The notes under the pieces: generated by a model
What the model was told of the DNA's origin: nothing
Database searches by the model: none
The model's input: the letters and a program-made list of their open reading frames with translations, nothing else
Translations under genes and position numbers: made by a program
In this document: in pieces, positions 22,030 through 31,924 of the stretch
Layout: each line of letters begins with the position of its first letter
Position numbering within the stretch: the stretch's first letter is position 1
DNA from: Prionace glauca
Lineage: Eukaryota; Chordata; Chondrichthyes; Carcharhiniformes; Carcharhinidae
Direction of reading: 5' to 3'
Assembly: GCA_037974335.1 (NCBI GenBank)
Contig: CM075761.1
Span: 13,133,543-13,197,542, forward strand
DNA: 64,000 nucleotides

Positions 22030-22480
22030 AGATGTGAATGGACTTCAGGCCATCGGCAAACCAGCCACCCATCCATTGACTTTGCCTACACGACCCGCTG
22101 TTTGGAAAAAAAGCCGCCAACGTAATCAACCCAACCCTACCTTTGCATGCTTTCTTTTACCATCTTCCATCGGGAAAAATACACTACAGTTTGCAAAGAT
22201 GTACCAACCGACTCAAGGATAAATACTTACCTGCTGCCATCGGGCTTTAGAATGGTCCTATATCATACATTCAGCTGATTTTTCTGCTCACCCTATCGGT
22301 AACTGCAAAATTATATTCTGCATCCTCTCCTTTCCTTCTCTCCTACATATTCTATGAATGATATAGGACATAGAACATAGAACATATTCTATGAATGATG
22401 TGTTTTGTCTATATATTGTGCAAGGAACAACAATTTCATTATATCCAATATATCTGACAATGATAAATCACATCATCTCA
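22030..22480 (+). mobile_element. L2-like LINE 3' end
   Basis: A plus-strand region with CCATCCATTGACTTTGCC, then CAACCGACTCAAGGA (decayed RLK..FF peptide), and the untranslated end with TCCTACATATTCTATGAATG. The tail contains TCTGACAATGATAAATCACA. A 19-bp CR1-tail micro-insertion lies inside at 22363-22381. Confidence 0.78.
22363..22381 (-). mobile_element. 19-bp CR1-tail insertion with 18-bp target duplication
   Basis: The insert ATAGGACATAGAACATAGA is flanked by an exact 18-bp direct repeat, ACATATTCTATGAATGAT (22345-22362 and 22382-22399). The insert looks like the reverse complement of a CR1 tail with no body, as from reverse transcription that stopped almost at once. Confidence 0.8.
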
Positions 22481-22530
22481 TTGTTTTTTTTAATTTGCTT
22501 CCTTCCACAAGATTAGTCTTTTTAATAATG

Positions 22531-23003
22531 ATAGAGATAGAGTCTTTTTAATAATGAATTTTTTGTCCACAGGCATTTAAGTCCAGTAAGGGGCATGCGT
22601 GCGGCAGGTTGTGGTGGGCTGCTCTTGGATGTTGCTTCGGGAGTTGCCTACTGCTTCATGTCATTGGTGTGCGTAAACTGGACCATCTCGAGGGCAACAT
22701 GACAGCTCAGAGACTATCTCTGTTGCTATGCGGACACATGGATTTGGGCCTGTGTCCGTGGGAGTTTGCGCGTTCTCCCCATGGTTGCGTGGGTTTCCTC
22801 CGGGTGCTCCGGTTTCCTCCCACATCCCAAAAATGTGCTTTTAGGCTGATTGATTGGGTAACAAATTGTCCCTATATTGGACCTCCCTGATCCTCACACA
22901 TTAGACATAGACTAAAATCATGAATAGGTCACTGACCATGGGACGGCGGCGCGGGCTCGTTGGGCCGAAGGGCCTGTTTCCCGTGCTGTGTTGTTCTTTG
23001 TTA
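22531..23003 (+). mobile_element. DeuSINE-B copy
   Basis: Near twin of 5433-5892 with the same leading TTTAATAATGAA and CCACAGGCATTTAAGTCCAG sequence. Ends TGTTGTTCTTTGTT, directly followed by a CR1 tail. Confidence 0.88.
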
Positions 23004-24765
23004 AAAATACTCTATATCCCTGAGGCTAAAACTGAACCCCAAGCCTACAATGTTTAGTAAGGCCTGCTACATCCACCTGTATGTAAACCGCTCATGTGGC
23101 TGTCCAAGTGACTCTTGAACAACCCTAGCGTGCCTGCTTCCACCACCTTACTCGGCAGTGCATTCCACATCCCCACTACCCTTTGTGTGAAAAACTGCCC
23201 TCTAATATTAATCTTATATCTAGCCCCCCTCACCCTAAGCCCGTGACCCCTCGTTCTATCCATTTCTAATAGCGGAAAAAGCTTACCACCATTTACTCTA
23301 TCTATCCCCTTCATAATCTTATAAACCTCTATTAGATCCCCCCTCAGCCGACGTCTCTCAAGGGAAAACAGCCCAAGTGCGTTCAATCTTTCCTCATAAG
23401 ACACCCATCCATACCAGGCAACGTCCTGGTAAATCTCCTCTGCACTCTCTCCAGGATCTCTACATCCTTCCGGTAGTACGGCGACCAGAAGTGAATGCAC
23501 TACTCCAGGTGAGGCCTAACCAACGTTCTATACAATTGCAACATCAGACTCCTACTCTTATATTCTATACCCCTTCCTATGAAGGCCAACATGACATACG
23601 CTTTCCTCATCACATTCTGCACCTGCACCGACACCTTCAGGGACTTGTGTACCTGCACCCCCAGGTCTCTCTGCGTATCTATACTCCGGAGAGTTCTACC
23701 TTTTATCGTATAACTCCCCTCCACATTATTCCGGCCAAAGTGCATCACCTCGCATTTCTCCAGATTAAATTCCATTTGCCATCTATCTGCCCAATCTACC
23801 AGCCTGTCTATGTCCTGTTGCATTGCCAGGCGCTGCTCCTCAGTACCCGCCAATCCAACCATCTTAGTGTCATCAGCAAATTTGCTGATCACACCTCCTA
23901 CCCCCTCTTCCAAGTCATTAATATATACTACAAATAGCAGAGGTCCTAGTACCGAGCCCTGCGGCACCCCACTGGTGACAGACCTCCAATTGGAAAAGGA
24001 GCCTTCCACTACTACCCGCTGTCTCCTCCTCCCAAGCCAGTTCTCCACCCATCTACATACCTGGCCTTGTATCCCATGAGCCTTCACCTTTTCTATCAGC
24101 CTACCGTGAGGGACCTTGTCAAACGCCTTACTGAAATCCATATAGACAATATCAACGGCTTGTCCTTCGTCAACCGTTTTTGTCACCTCTTCAAAAAATT
24201 CCAATAGATTCGTAAGGCACGACCTCCCTGTAACGAAGCCATGCTGCGTATCCCTGATCAGATTGCAGCGCTCCAGATGCTCATACATCCTATCCTTGAG
24301 GATCCTCTCCATTATCTTGCCTATAACTGAAGTCAAGCTCACCGGCCTATAGTTCCCCGGATTATCCCTCTGACCCTTCTTAAACAACGGTACTACATTT
24401 GCAATCCGCCAATCCTCTGGCACCTCACCTGTGTCCAAAGAAGAGACAAAGATTTGCGTCAGAGGCCCAGCAATTTCATCCCTCACCTCCCTTAGCAGCC
24501 TAGGATAGATGCCATCAGGCCCCGGAGATTTATCCGTCTTTATACTGTCTAAAAGTCCCAACACCTCTTCCCTCGTGATGACTATTTCCCTCAACGGATC
24601 CTCAAGCTTCTCAAGCACAGCAGCAGAGATCAGACCCCTCTCCTGCGTGAATACCGACGCAAAGTATTCATTCATGATCTCCCCCATTCCCCCAGGCTCC
24701 AAGCATAGTTCCCCTCCTCTGTCCCTGAGAGGTCCAATGAGCAATAGCATGAATTTGTAGAACAT
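23004..24765 (-). mobile_element. CR1, 1.76 kb, well preserved
   Basis: The 3' end (CTATATCCCTGAGGC and CCTACAATGTTTAGTAAGGC) lies at the left. Coding sequence runs on the minus strand to about 24765. It is truncated before the endonuclease domain. Confidence 0.93.
23054..24765 (-). pseudogene. CR1 reverse transcriptase, one frame change
   Basis: A 421-codon minus-strand frame (23500-24765) contains, with approximate residue numbers, SPGPDG (80-85), PEDWRIANVVPLFKKG (116-131), [10 protein letters not shown] (137-146), [13 protein letters not shown] (208-220), [11 protein letters not shown] (267-277) and catalytic FADD (296-299). The thumb follows as far as LEYC-equivalent LVRPHLE. The rest (VSYEERLNALGLFSLERRRL to SHLDSHMSGLH) continues in another frame at 23054-23500, so one frame change near 23.5 kb breaks it. 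Confidence 0.92.
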
Positions 24766-25214
24766 TTTTCAACAAAGATTCTTACCAGGTTAGACTCATA
24801 AATAAACACGCCATTAGGGTACAGTTTGTATAGATTAAGTATCTATATCAAACAAATCCAGTAATATTACCACAAGCCATCCATTCTTTATGTAAGGAAA
24901 TAACATCCCAGGGATTCTCACTTGTTAAGGAAAATTCCAAACACTTCGAAATCAATCACTTCTTCCTGAAATTATTATTATCGATATTGCTCATACAAAC
25001 CCATTATCTTAACACAGTTTAGTTTTTTGTTGAGAGTCTTCGATGCTTTAGGTTGAACGCTTAGTTGCTGTCTCTGATTGCTGCAGACCCCTTTGGAAAT
25101 CTGAGATAATCCAATTGACTTCTCACCTTCTTCTTGTCTTCTCATCAGCCTTTGCTCAATGCACAGGAATGTTTGAAGTTTCTGGTTGTGCACCTCAACT
25201 GAACCAGGGAATTA
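24766..25214. other. No gene recognised
   Basis: AT-rich sequence without domains or repeat signatures. Confidence 0.5.
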
Positions 25215-25437
<223 letters not shown>

Positions 25438-25463
25438 TATGTATACATAAATATAAATAAATA

Positions 25464-25522
25464 AGTATACGTGTGTGTGTGAGTGTGTGTGTGTGTGTGT
25501 GAGTGTGTGTGTGCGCGCGCGT
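25464..25522. repeat. (TG)n repeat
   Basis: GTGTGTGTGAGTGTG runs ending in GCGCGCGCG. Confidence 0.9.
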
Positions 25523-26715
25523 CAAAATCAGTCTCAGATCAGTTCATTCGTTATGTTTAGAACATGAAACTGGCATGTGGATCATGGACAACCTGTGACG
25601 AATATCTATTGATATCTATTGATATCCATGAAATAGTTCAAACGAAAACATACCATTCATTTTAATATCCAAAGATCATTTCAGAGAAGTAGGCCACGTG
25701 ACTTGTAGAATATGGATGCGGTGCTCTTGTGGTAACATCATTGGACATGTCCAGGTAAATAATTTAGGGATATAGAATCGAATTCGGTAGCTGGTGGAAT
25801 CAACATTTAGTTAATAACGGAAATAAAATAAATAACAGTCCAATAGTAATTCCAGATAATAGAGACCCCAAAACAGTTGTCGACCATCGTAAAGAAACAT
25901 TGTATGCATTATTTTAATTTGGGAATGAAACGGTCAGTCTACGCCTAGTCTGGCCTTGCCTACACATAATTTCCGACCTCTGAGATAGTTTCCATGACAT
26001 CCTATTGTATAAAATCTGTGCAATAGGAAATGATCAGGAAGAATTGCGCAGCATTGATAGAGACACCAAAAATAGCAACAGAAAAAAAATGTAAACTCAA
26101 TGCTATTGACGCATTAATGCAGTCATTAGTAACATCTGCGGGGGCCTCTTCCAAAGTTAGAGAAAATGCACTCCCCCACCCCTTCCTCCACCATCCCGGA
26201 GTTGGAAAACAAAAGCCTGATCTCATCATCCTCAAGGAATCATATCCAATAGAGGAGATCCCAGCCACTACCGTTACCATCCCTTTGGTGGCGCTATGAC
26301 AGTATGCAGTCCGAACGGAGTTAGAATCATAGTTATCCAGTGAGTTCCCAAAAAATTCTCTAGACCACAAGCTGCCACTTGCCAATAGCACATTTCTGGG
26401 CAAGAAAACGTCCTTCTATTTATCTCATACTGTCTGCCTCAGGTCATGAATCAATACTCCTCCATCTTGAAAACCAATCGAAGAATAGACTGACTGTGTT
26501 AAAGGTGCAAAACACCCCCTAGTGGGGGAATTCATTGACGAACACCTAGTGGCTCGCTAGCGCCACTGCTGGCCGAACTGGCCGGGGACTAAATGACATA
26601 AATCTGACTGGAATCCAGCTGCGACTGGTGATGGAGGAACCAAAAAGAGGGAAAAAGAACTACTTGAAATCTAACTGTCGCAACTGCATCTACAGGTGAC
26701 CGTACAGATCGGAAA
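25523..26715. other. No gene or clear repeat recognised
   Basis: Single-copy-looking sequence. Two antiparallel frames near 26002-26403 lack recognisable domains, and I found no splice-bounded exon candidate with homology I know. Confidence 0.45.
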
Positions 26716-27035
26716 GGTGTCTGTGGGAGTTTGCACATTCTCCCAGTACTTGCGTGGGTTTTCTCCGGTGCTCTGGTTTCCTCCCACACCTCACAAACGT
26801 GCTTTTAGGCTGATTAGTATTGGTAAATTGTCCCGAAATTGGATCTCCCTTAATCTGGCGCACATATAATTCCCAAAATTTGCACCCCCTTTATTGTGGA
26901 GTCTACTAGATGTAGACAGTCGTAGGTAGAAGAAGGATTGGAAAGAGGCACTCATTGAGAGTTAAAATGGGCGGAGCGGGCTTGTAGGGCCGAAGGGCCT
27001 GTTTCCTATCCTGTGTTGTTCTTTGTTCTTCATAT
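26716..27035 (+). mobile_element. DeuSINE-B, 5'-truncated
   Basis: Starts inside the Deu core (GTCTGTGGGAGTTTGCACAT) and continues through GCTTTTAGGCTGATTAG and a diverged middle to GGGCCGAAGGGCCTGTTTCC and TTGTTCTTTGTTCTT. Confidence 0.82.
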
Positions 27036-27237
27036 TGAGCATATTCTCTGTAGTTTGAGGTTATTTCACTGAAGTGCGATAGAGTTGAGAGAGATATAGA
27101 AACTGGATCCTGGGAATTCATGAGACTCCGTGCAGGAGTATTAAACTCAAGGAAAATTGGAATCTGATGAATCAGTATACCATCCAGGTCAACAGTTAAT
27201 ATCAAGCGGGGGGATGAACCCTGGTTAAATGATATAC

Positions 27238-27400
27238 ACAAAAGAACAAAAAAGAACACAGCACGGGAAACAGGCCCTTCGGCCCAACGAGCCTGCGCCG
27301 CCATTTTAATATTATGAGTCCACTCTCCACCCATGACCCTTGTCTATGCTCATGGCATTCCACATTGAGGGAAGACTAATTTAGGGACATGTCCCTACCT
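27238..27400 (-). mobile_element. DeuSINE-B 3' half
   Basis: Starts ACAAAAGAACAAAAAAGAAC and GGCCCTTCGGCCCAACGAGC, and stops after GACTAATTTAGGGACA without the core. 27036-27237 between the two SINEs shows nothing recognisable. Confidence 0.82.
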
Positions 27401-27449
27401 TGGAGGAATTCTAACAAGGACCCCCAGAACAGTAACTGAGTGTTTGGAT

Positions 27450-27985
27450 CCCGGGAGCACTGCTGCTTCACAACTTCAGGGTCCTGGGTTCGATTCCAGG
27501 CTTGGGTCACGGTCTGTGTGGAGTTTGCATATTCTCCCCATATTTGCATGGGTTTCCTCCAGGTGCTCCGGTCTTCTCCTATAGTCCAAATATGTGTGGT
27601 TGATTGACCGTGCTAAATTCCGGCCTTTGGTGACTGCATAGAATTTGCACCTCCTCGCTATGTACGCACAGGTTTCCTCTGGTTGCTCCAGTTTCCTCCT
27701 GCACTCCAAAGATGTATGTGTTAGTTCGACTGGTCATGTTAACTTTGGTGACTGCATGGAGTTTGCATATTCTCGCGGTGTATGCACGGGTTTCCTCTGG
27801 TTGCTCCAGTTTCCTCCCGCACTCCAAAGATGTATGCATTAGTTCGACTGGCCATGCTAACTTGCCCCTTATTCCCAGGGAGCTAGCAGTGTGTGGTGAC
27901 AATGTGGGGATATGGTTAGGGTGGGATTGCTGTCAGTGCAGGGTCGGTGTGCTGAATGGACCACCTTTTGCACAGTAGGGATTCT
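27450..27985 (+). mobile_element. DeuSINE-A with Deu core triplicated in tandem
   Basis: A tRNA-like head (GGGTTCGATTCCAGG at 27486) and a first core at about 27500-27615. Two further copies of the core module follow, starting near 27625 and 27745 with GGTGACTGCAT and running through TTTCCTCTGGTTGCTCCAGT and CACTCCAAAGATGTATG. The SINE tail completes it once. The two extra modules resemble each other more than the first. Confidence 0.85.
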
Positions 27986-28000
27986 ATTCTATTCTGTTCA

Positions 28001-28545
28001 ATCCTGATCATCTTCCCCATGTTTTTCACTATTCTGTAAGTTTCAATCATTTACCCTTGGCCATCCTTCTGAACTAAGCCCCGTACCCCACACCCTGAAA
28101 ATAAATTAAACTTTTACTTACATATTCAACACATATCCACACATTAGTTTTGATCCCCTTGGAAAGGGAAGCCAGTCCAGCTCTGTATGAATACTCTATC
28201 TCTTGACCCCTGTGACACGTATGCGGCGACCACAGTGCGTCAGATGCATGTGGCATTCAGCAGGACACTGCCCCCAGTATTGTGTCATACTTTCCATTGC
28301 GCCTCTTGTCATAGTTTCCAACGCATCTTAAAGTGCATCAATTAACTGGGACTAGGCCCAGGTCAGTCAGCGAACGCTCACCAAAAACAAACTGTCACCA
28401 GTGGAAACTGGGAGATATTGCTCACCTGAGCGAAATGCCCCAACAGTCTTTATCCCTGATAATTATGCTCCAACTGTTCTGGACTTATGGTGAGTACATG
28501 CCATTTAAATTGGACACCAGCCAAAAATAGATTTTAAGCATTAGT
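28001..28545. other. No gene recognised; faint old CR1 similarity
   Basis: The segment 28010-28240 has CR1-like word order on the minus strand (TAAGTTTCAATCATTTACCC and GTATGCGGCGACCACAGTG), but it is too diverged to assert. Confidence 0.35.
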
Positions 28546-28998
28546 GTCACAAGGATGTTGCCTGGACTGGGAGGCATGCCTTATGAAGATAGGTTGAGGG
28601 AGCTGGGACTCTTTTCCCTGGAGAGGCGAAGGTTGAGAGGCGACCTGATAGAAGTTTATAAAATGTTGAGAGGAATAGATAGGGTGGACTCTCAGAGGCT
28701 ATTTCCCCGGGTTGAAATGGTCGCTACGAGAGGACACAGATTTAAGGTGCGGGGAGGGAAGTACAGAGGTGATGTTAGGGGTAAGTTTTTCACTCAGAGG
28801 GTAGTGAGTGATTGGAATCGGCTGCCGTCGTCGGTGGTGGAGGCGAACTCGCTGGGGTCTTTTAAAAGACTTCTGAATGAGTATATGGGGTTTAATGGGA
28901 TTGGGGGTTATAGATAGGTCTATAGATTGGTGGGGTTGATGCGATCGGCGCAACTCGAGGGCCGAAGGGCCTGTTTGTGCTGTAATGTTCTATGTTCT
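28546..28998 (+). mobile_element. CR1 3' end
   Basis: An open frame of 120 codons from MLPGLGGMPYEDRLRELGLF to FKRLLNEYMGFNGIGGYR and stop at 28917. The untranslated end follows with CGATCGGCGCAACTCGAGGG and tail TGTTCTATGTTCTA. Nearly the same sequence as the 3' part of 32912-34163. Confidence 0.93.
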
Positions 28999-29285
28999 AA
29001 ATGGGTTTACATCCACATTGCAATGAAGTTACTGTGAAAATGTCCTAGTCGCCACACACCGGCGCCTGTTCGGGATCATGGGGGGAGAATTTATCATGGC
29101 CAATGCACCGAACCAGCACAGCTTTGGGACTGTGGGGAAGAAACCGGAGCCTCCGGAGAAAACTCACACAGACACGGGGAGAATGTGCACAGAGAGTGAA
29201 AAAGCGACGGGTAGGAGCCCGGTGCCCAGCGCTGGGAGGTAGTGGTAGCAACACCGTGCCCCCCACCCCCGCCCCGCCCCCGTCC
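28999..29285 (-). mobile_element. DeuSINE-C upstream of the Ig-superfamily gene
   Basis: The reverse complement holds the C-type tail (CATTGCAATGAAGTTACTGT), the core (GAAACCGGAGCCTCCGGAG) and a GC-rich diverged tRNA head ending near 29285. Its head end lies about 16 bp from the ATGCAAAT octamer. Confidence 0.75.
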
Positions 29286-29300
29286 CCCCGGGCTACAGCA

Positions 29301-29308
29301 ATGCAAAT
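29301..29308 (+). promoter_or_regulatory. Octamer ATGCAAAT
   Basis: Exact match to the octamer bound by Oct-1/Oct-2 in immunoglobulin V promoters, with a CCAAT pentamer at 29314-29318 just after it. It lies 215 bp before the V exon. The same 8-mer also turns up (in reverse) within Deu cores, for example at 27540 and 9393, so by itself it is weak evidence. Confidence 0.45.
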
Positions 29309-29316
29309 GCGAGCCA

Positions 29317-29392
29317 ATGATTGGGAAAAAAGGATTTTGTTTATTTTCTGTTTCCTGCTTTCAAGGGAAGAAACACAAACTGGGAAATAAAC
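29317..29392 (+). CDS. Candidate leader exon of the Ig-superfamily gene
   Basis: An ATG at 29317 opens MIGKKGFCLFSVSCF, a short basic-hydrophobic stretch that could act as a signal sequence. It runs to a GTAAGC donor at 29393 in phase 1, which matches the phase-1 start of the V exon 130 bp downstream. Against it: the hydrophobic core is short, the residues before the donor are lysine-rich, and the start context is poor. A better-looking hydrophobic peptide in another frame (start 29301, KRILFIFCFLL) meets a stop just before the donor. The true leader could also be further upstream. Confidence 0.35.
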
Positions 29393-29522
29393 GTAAGCAC
29401 AATAATTAAAAAGGATAGTGAGATTGTTCTTAATTTACAGATGATTTATTTATTTTTTCAAACGGCTGTTTCCTATGTCGAAATAATCCGTGGTGATGCG
29501 TCATTAATCTCTCTAGTTACAG

Positions 29523-29849
29523 ATTCCGAGCTCTCTCTACCTCAGAGACCCTTCACAGTGACAGCTGAAGTCGGCCAGACCGCCCATCTAATCTGTCAGC
29601 TCAGATTTGAGGTGTTATCGGTGGCTAGCTATTTCTGGTATAAACAAAGCGTTGGTGAAATCCCCAAACTAATCGATACTCAATCCTGTCCGGGGGGCGA
29701 TTGTAAGTTTATTTCCAGAAAAGGCAACGACAAACGCGAATTGATACTGGAAATTGGCAATGTCCAGGCGAATGACTCGGGTTCCTACTACTGTGCTCGT
29801 AAGGTTGGCTATGCACAGCTCCAGAATGGATCCACACTACTGGTTGGAG
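29523..29849 (+). CDS. Ig-superfamily receptor, V-set exon with J-like end
   Basis: A 327-nt exon, phase 1 at both ends, between acceptor CTCTCTAGTTACAG and donor GGTAAGAG. It encodes an Ig V-set domain: B-strand Cys in HLICQL (codon 29594), C-strand Trp in YFWYKQ (29636), and F-strand DSGSYYCAR with Cys codon 29792. A second Cys pair sits in SCPGGDC (29687 and 29702), probably a C'-C'' loop disulphide. The end reads YAQLQNGSTLLVG, like a J segment (NGSTLLV for FGxGTxLxV) but without the FG. V and J are thus joined in the germline, so no rearrangement is needed. NDS and NGS are possible N-glycosylation sites. Expected role: ligand-binding domain at the cell surface. Confidence 0.88.
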
Positions 29850-29939
29850 GTAAGAGAGCAAGTGAAATGAATTCAGATTGTGCACAGCAATACGATTTGG
29901 TGTAAATAAATCATTAACTATGCCCCATTTTCTCTCCAG

Positions 29940-30269
29940 ACAGGTCTACCAACAAGACGACCCTGCTGGTATTTGTCCCCCCGGGTGAGCGGGGTGTGAA
30001 TGATACCGTCCCCTTAGTGTGTTTGGTCAGTGGAGTTTCTTCCAACCAGATTGCTGTTTTCTGGAATATTTCCGGTAACGTCACTGAAGGATCGAGTGAT
30101 CCCGGGACAATGGAGGGGGACGGGACCTACAGCATCAGAAGTCATGTCATGGTGCCGAGCGTAACCTGGAGAAGCGGCGCTGTCTGCACTTGTATTGTTC
30201 AACTGGGGACTCCAGGGAAATATTTGGCCAAGAGTGTGTCGAATTCCAAAGCACCTGTAAAACGGAAAG
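29940..30269 (+). CDS. Ig-superfamily receptor, C1-set exon
   Basis: A 330-nt exon, phase 1-1, after a 90-bp intron (acceptor TTTTCTCTCCAG, donor AAAGGTGAGA). The frame encodes a constant-type Ig domain. The A strand is TLLVFVPPGE; B-strand Cys is in PLVCLVSG (codon 30020); C-strand Trp is in AVFWNISG; DGTYSIRSHVMVPSVTW matches the C1 D/E region; the F strand is GAVCTCIVQL, with the canonical Cys at 30191 plus an extra Cys at 30185. The pattern YSIRS..MVP..TW.SGA..TC.V is typical of Ig/TCR-type C1 rather than V or I sets. Four or more N-glycosylation sequons (NKT, NDT, NIS, NVT). Presumed membrane-proximal ectodomain. Confidence 0.88.
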
Positions 30270-30500
30270 GTGAGATGTTACTTTGTATATTGAAAGTTTC
30301 TATTCAACTTTAAATCTGGGTTAATTCATTAATTCGATATGTGTGCAGAGTTAAATATCTGACCGTGTTTGTGGATATGTATGTGTATATATCTGAGTGT
30401 GTGTTTACATGTGTGCATGTACATACATATCTGAGTATGCCTTTAGATATGTCTATATAGACTAATATCTGAGCGTGTGTGTATCTATGTGGGTTATAGA

Positions 30501-31052
30501 GTCTTGTGTGCAGTTTGGGTCACCTAATTACAGGATGGATATTCGTAAGGAATGCAGAGAAGGTTTACAAGGATGTCGCCGTGACTTGAGAAACTGAGTT
30601 ACAGAGAAAGGTTGAATAGGTTAGGACTTTATTCCCTGAAGCGTAGAAGAATGAGGGGAGATTTGATAGAGGTGTATAAAATTATCATGGGTATAGATTG
30701 AGTGAAGGCAATCAGGCTTTTTGCACTGAGGCTGGGGGAGAGAGAAAAAAAAAACTAGAGGACATGGGTTAAGGGTGAAAAGTTTAAAGTGAATACTGGG
30801 GCGGGGGGGGGGGGGTTGGTTGCGGGGGGAGGGTGGTATTCACACAGAGCGTGGAACGAGCTGCCAAATTAAGTGGTAAATGCGGACTCACTTTCAACAT
30901 TTAAGACAAACTTGGACAGGCGCATGGATGAGAGGGGTGTGGAGGAATATGGTCCAGGTGCAGGTCAGTGGAACGAGGCAGAAAAATGGTTTGGCACAGC
31001 CAACGAGGGCCAAAAGACCTGTTTAGCTGCTGTAGTGTTCTATAGTTCTATG
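30501..31052 (+). mobile_element. Older CR1 3' end inside minisatellite
   Basis: Starts near GAGTCTTGTGTGCAGTTTGG (the CVQFG region). It continues through RRMRGDLIEVYKII-type coding with stops and a G run, NADSLSTFKTNLDRRMDERG, and a tail ending TGTTCTATAGTTCTATG. Confidence 0.85.
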
Positions 31053-31177
31053 CATTGATCCTAAGCATCTGGGGATATGTGTGTGTGTGTGTGTGAGTGT
31101 GTGTGTGTATGTGTGTGTGTGTATATGTGTGTGTGTATGTGGAGTTTGTAAGTATATCTCTGAGCGCATGTGCGTTT

Positions 31178-31410
31178 GACTTCATTTGATTTATTATTGT
31201 CACATGTATTAGTCTCCAGTGAAAGTATTGTTCCTTGTGCACTATACAAACATTCATTGAGTACATAGGAGGGAAGTAAGGAGTGGACGCAGAATGCAGT
31301 GTTGCACGATATAAAGAAAGATCACCTCAATGTGAGGATGGTCATTTCAAATCCAATGAGAACAGGGAAGAAGCTGTTCTTGAGTCGGTTGGTATATGAT
31401 CTCAGACTTA
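31178..31410 (-). mobile_element. L2-like LINE 3' end inside minisatellite
   Basis: TTTGATTTATTATTGTCACA at the left end and AAGCTGTTCTTGAGTCGGTT near the right. The minus strand encodes TNRLKNSFFPVLIGFE. Confidence 0.82.
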
Positions 31411-31467
31411 AATGTTTGTATATATACATATGTGAACGTATGCATATAGTTACATATCTGAGTATCC

Positions 31468-31924
31468 AGAACAAAGAACAAAGAACAACCCAGCACGGAA
31501 ACAGGCCCTTTGGCCCAACGAGCCCGCGCCGCCGCATCCTCCTACGCCTACCCTGCCCTGCGTGTATGCGAGTGGAACCCCTAACTTAGCCAGATACAGG
31601 GGAGAATAGTGTCAATTTGGTAAACCAATCAGCCTAAGAGCACATCTTTGGGGTGTGGGAGGAAACCGGAGCACCCGGAGGAAACCCACGCAACCACAGG
31701 GAGAATGCGCAAACTCCCACAGACACAGGCCCATATCCATGTATCTGCACAGCCAGCAGTGCTAGTCACTGAGCTGTTGCGGCGCCCGTCTACCGGTCCA
31801 GGATCAAGCACACACACCGACGCGACGTACTAGGCCACTCCCGGAAGCTCCAAGAGCAGCCCACGCACGACCCACCGTGTGCATGCCCCTTGTTTGACAA
31901 CAAGGTGGACCGCCACCCGCGGAA
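31468..31924 (-). mobile_element. DeuSINE-B copy inside minisatellite
   Basis: ACAAAGAACAAAGAACAACC, GGCCCAACGAGCCCGCGCC, the core in reverse, then AGAGCAGCCCACGCACGACC and CTTGTTTGACAACAAGGTGG at the family's 5' end. It looks essentially full length. Confidence 0.9.

Noticed and set aside
27535-27550. Second octamer (ATTTGCAT) as a promoter element
   Set aside because: It lies inside a Deu core variant of a SINE and has no gene downstream in the right place.
29850-29939. Recombination signal sequences beside the V exon
   Set aside because: No convincing heptamer-nonamer pair at the exon end. The exon ends in a splice donor and already includes a J-like stretch.
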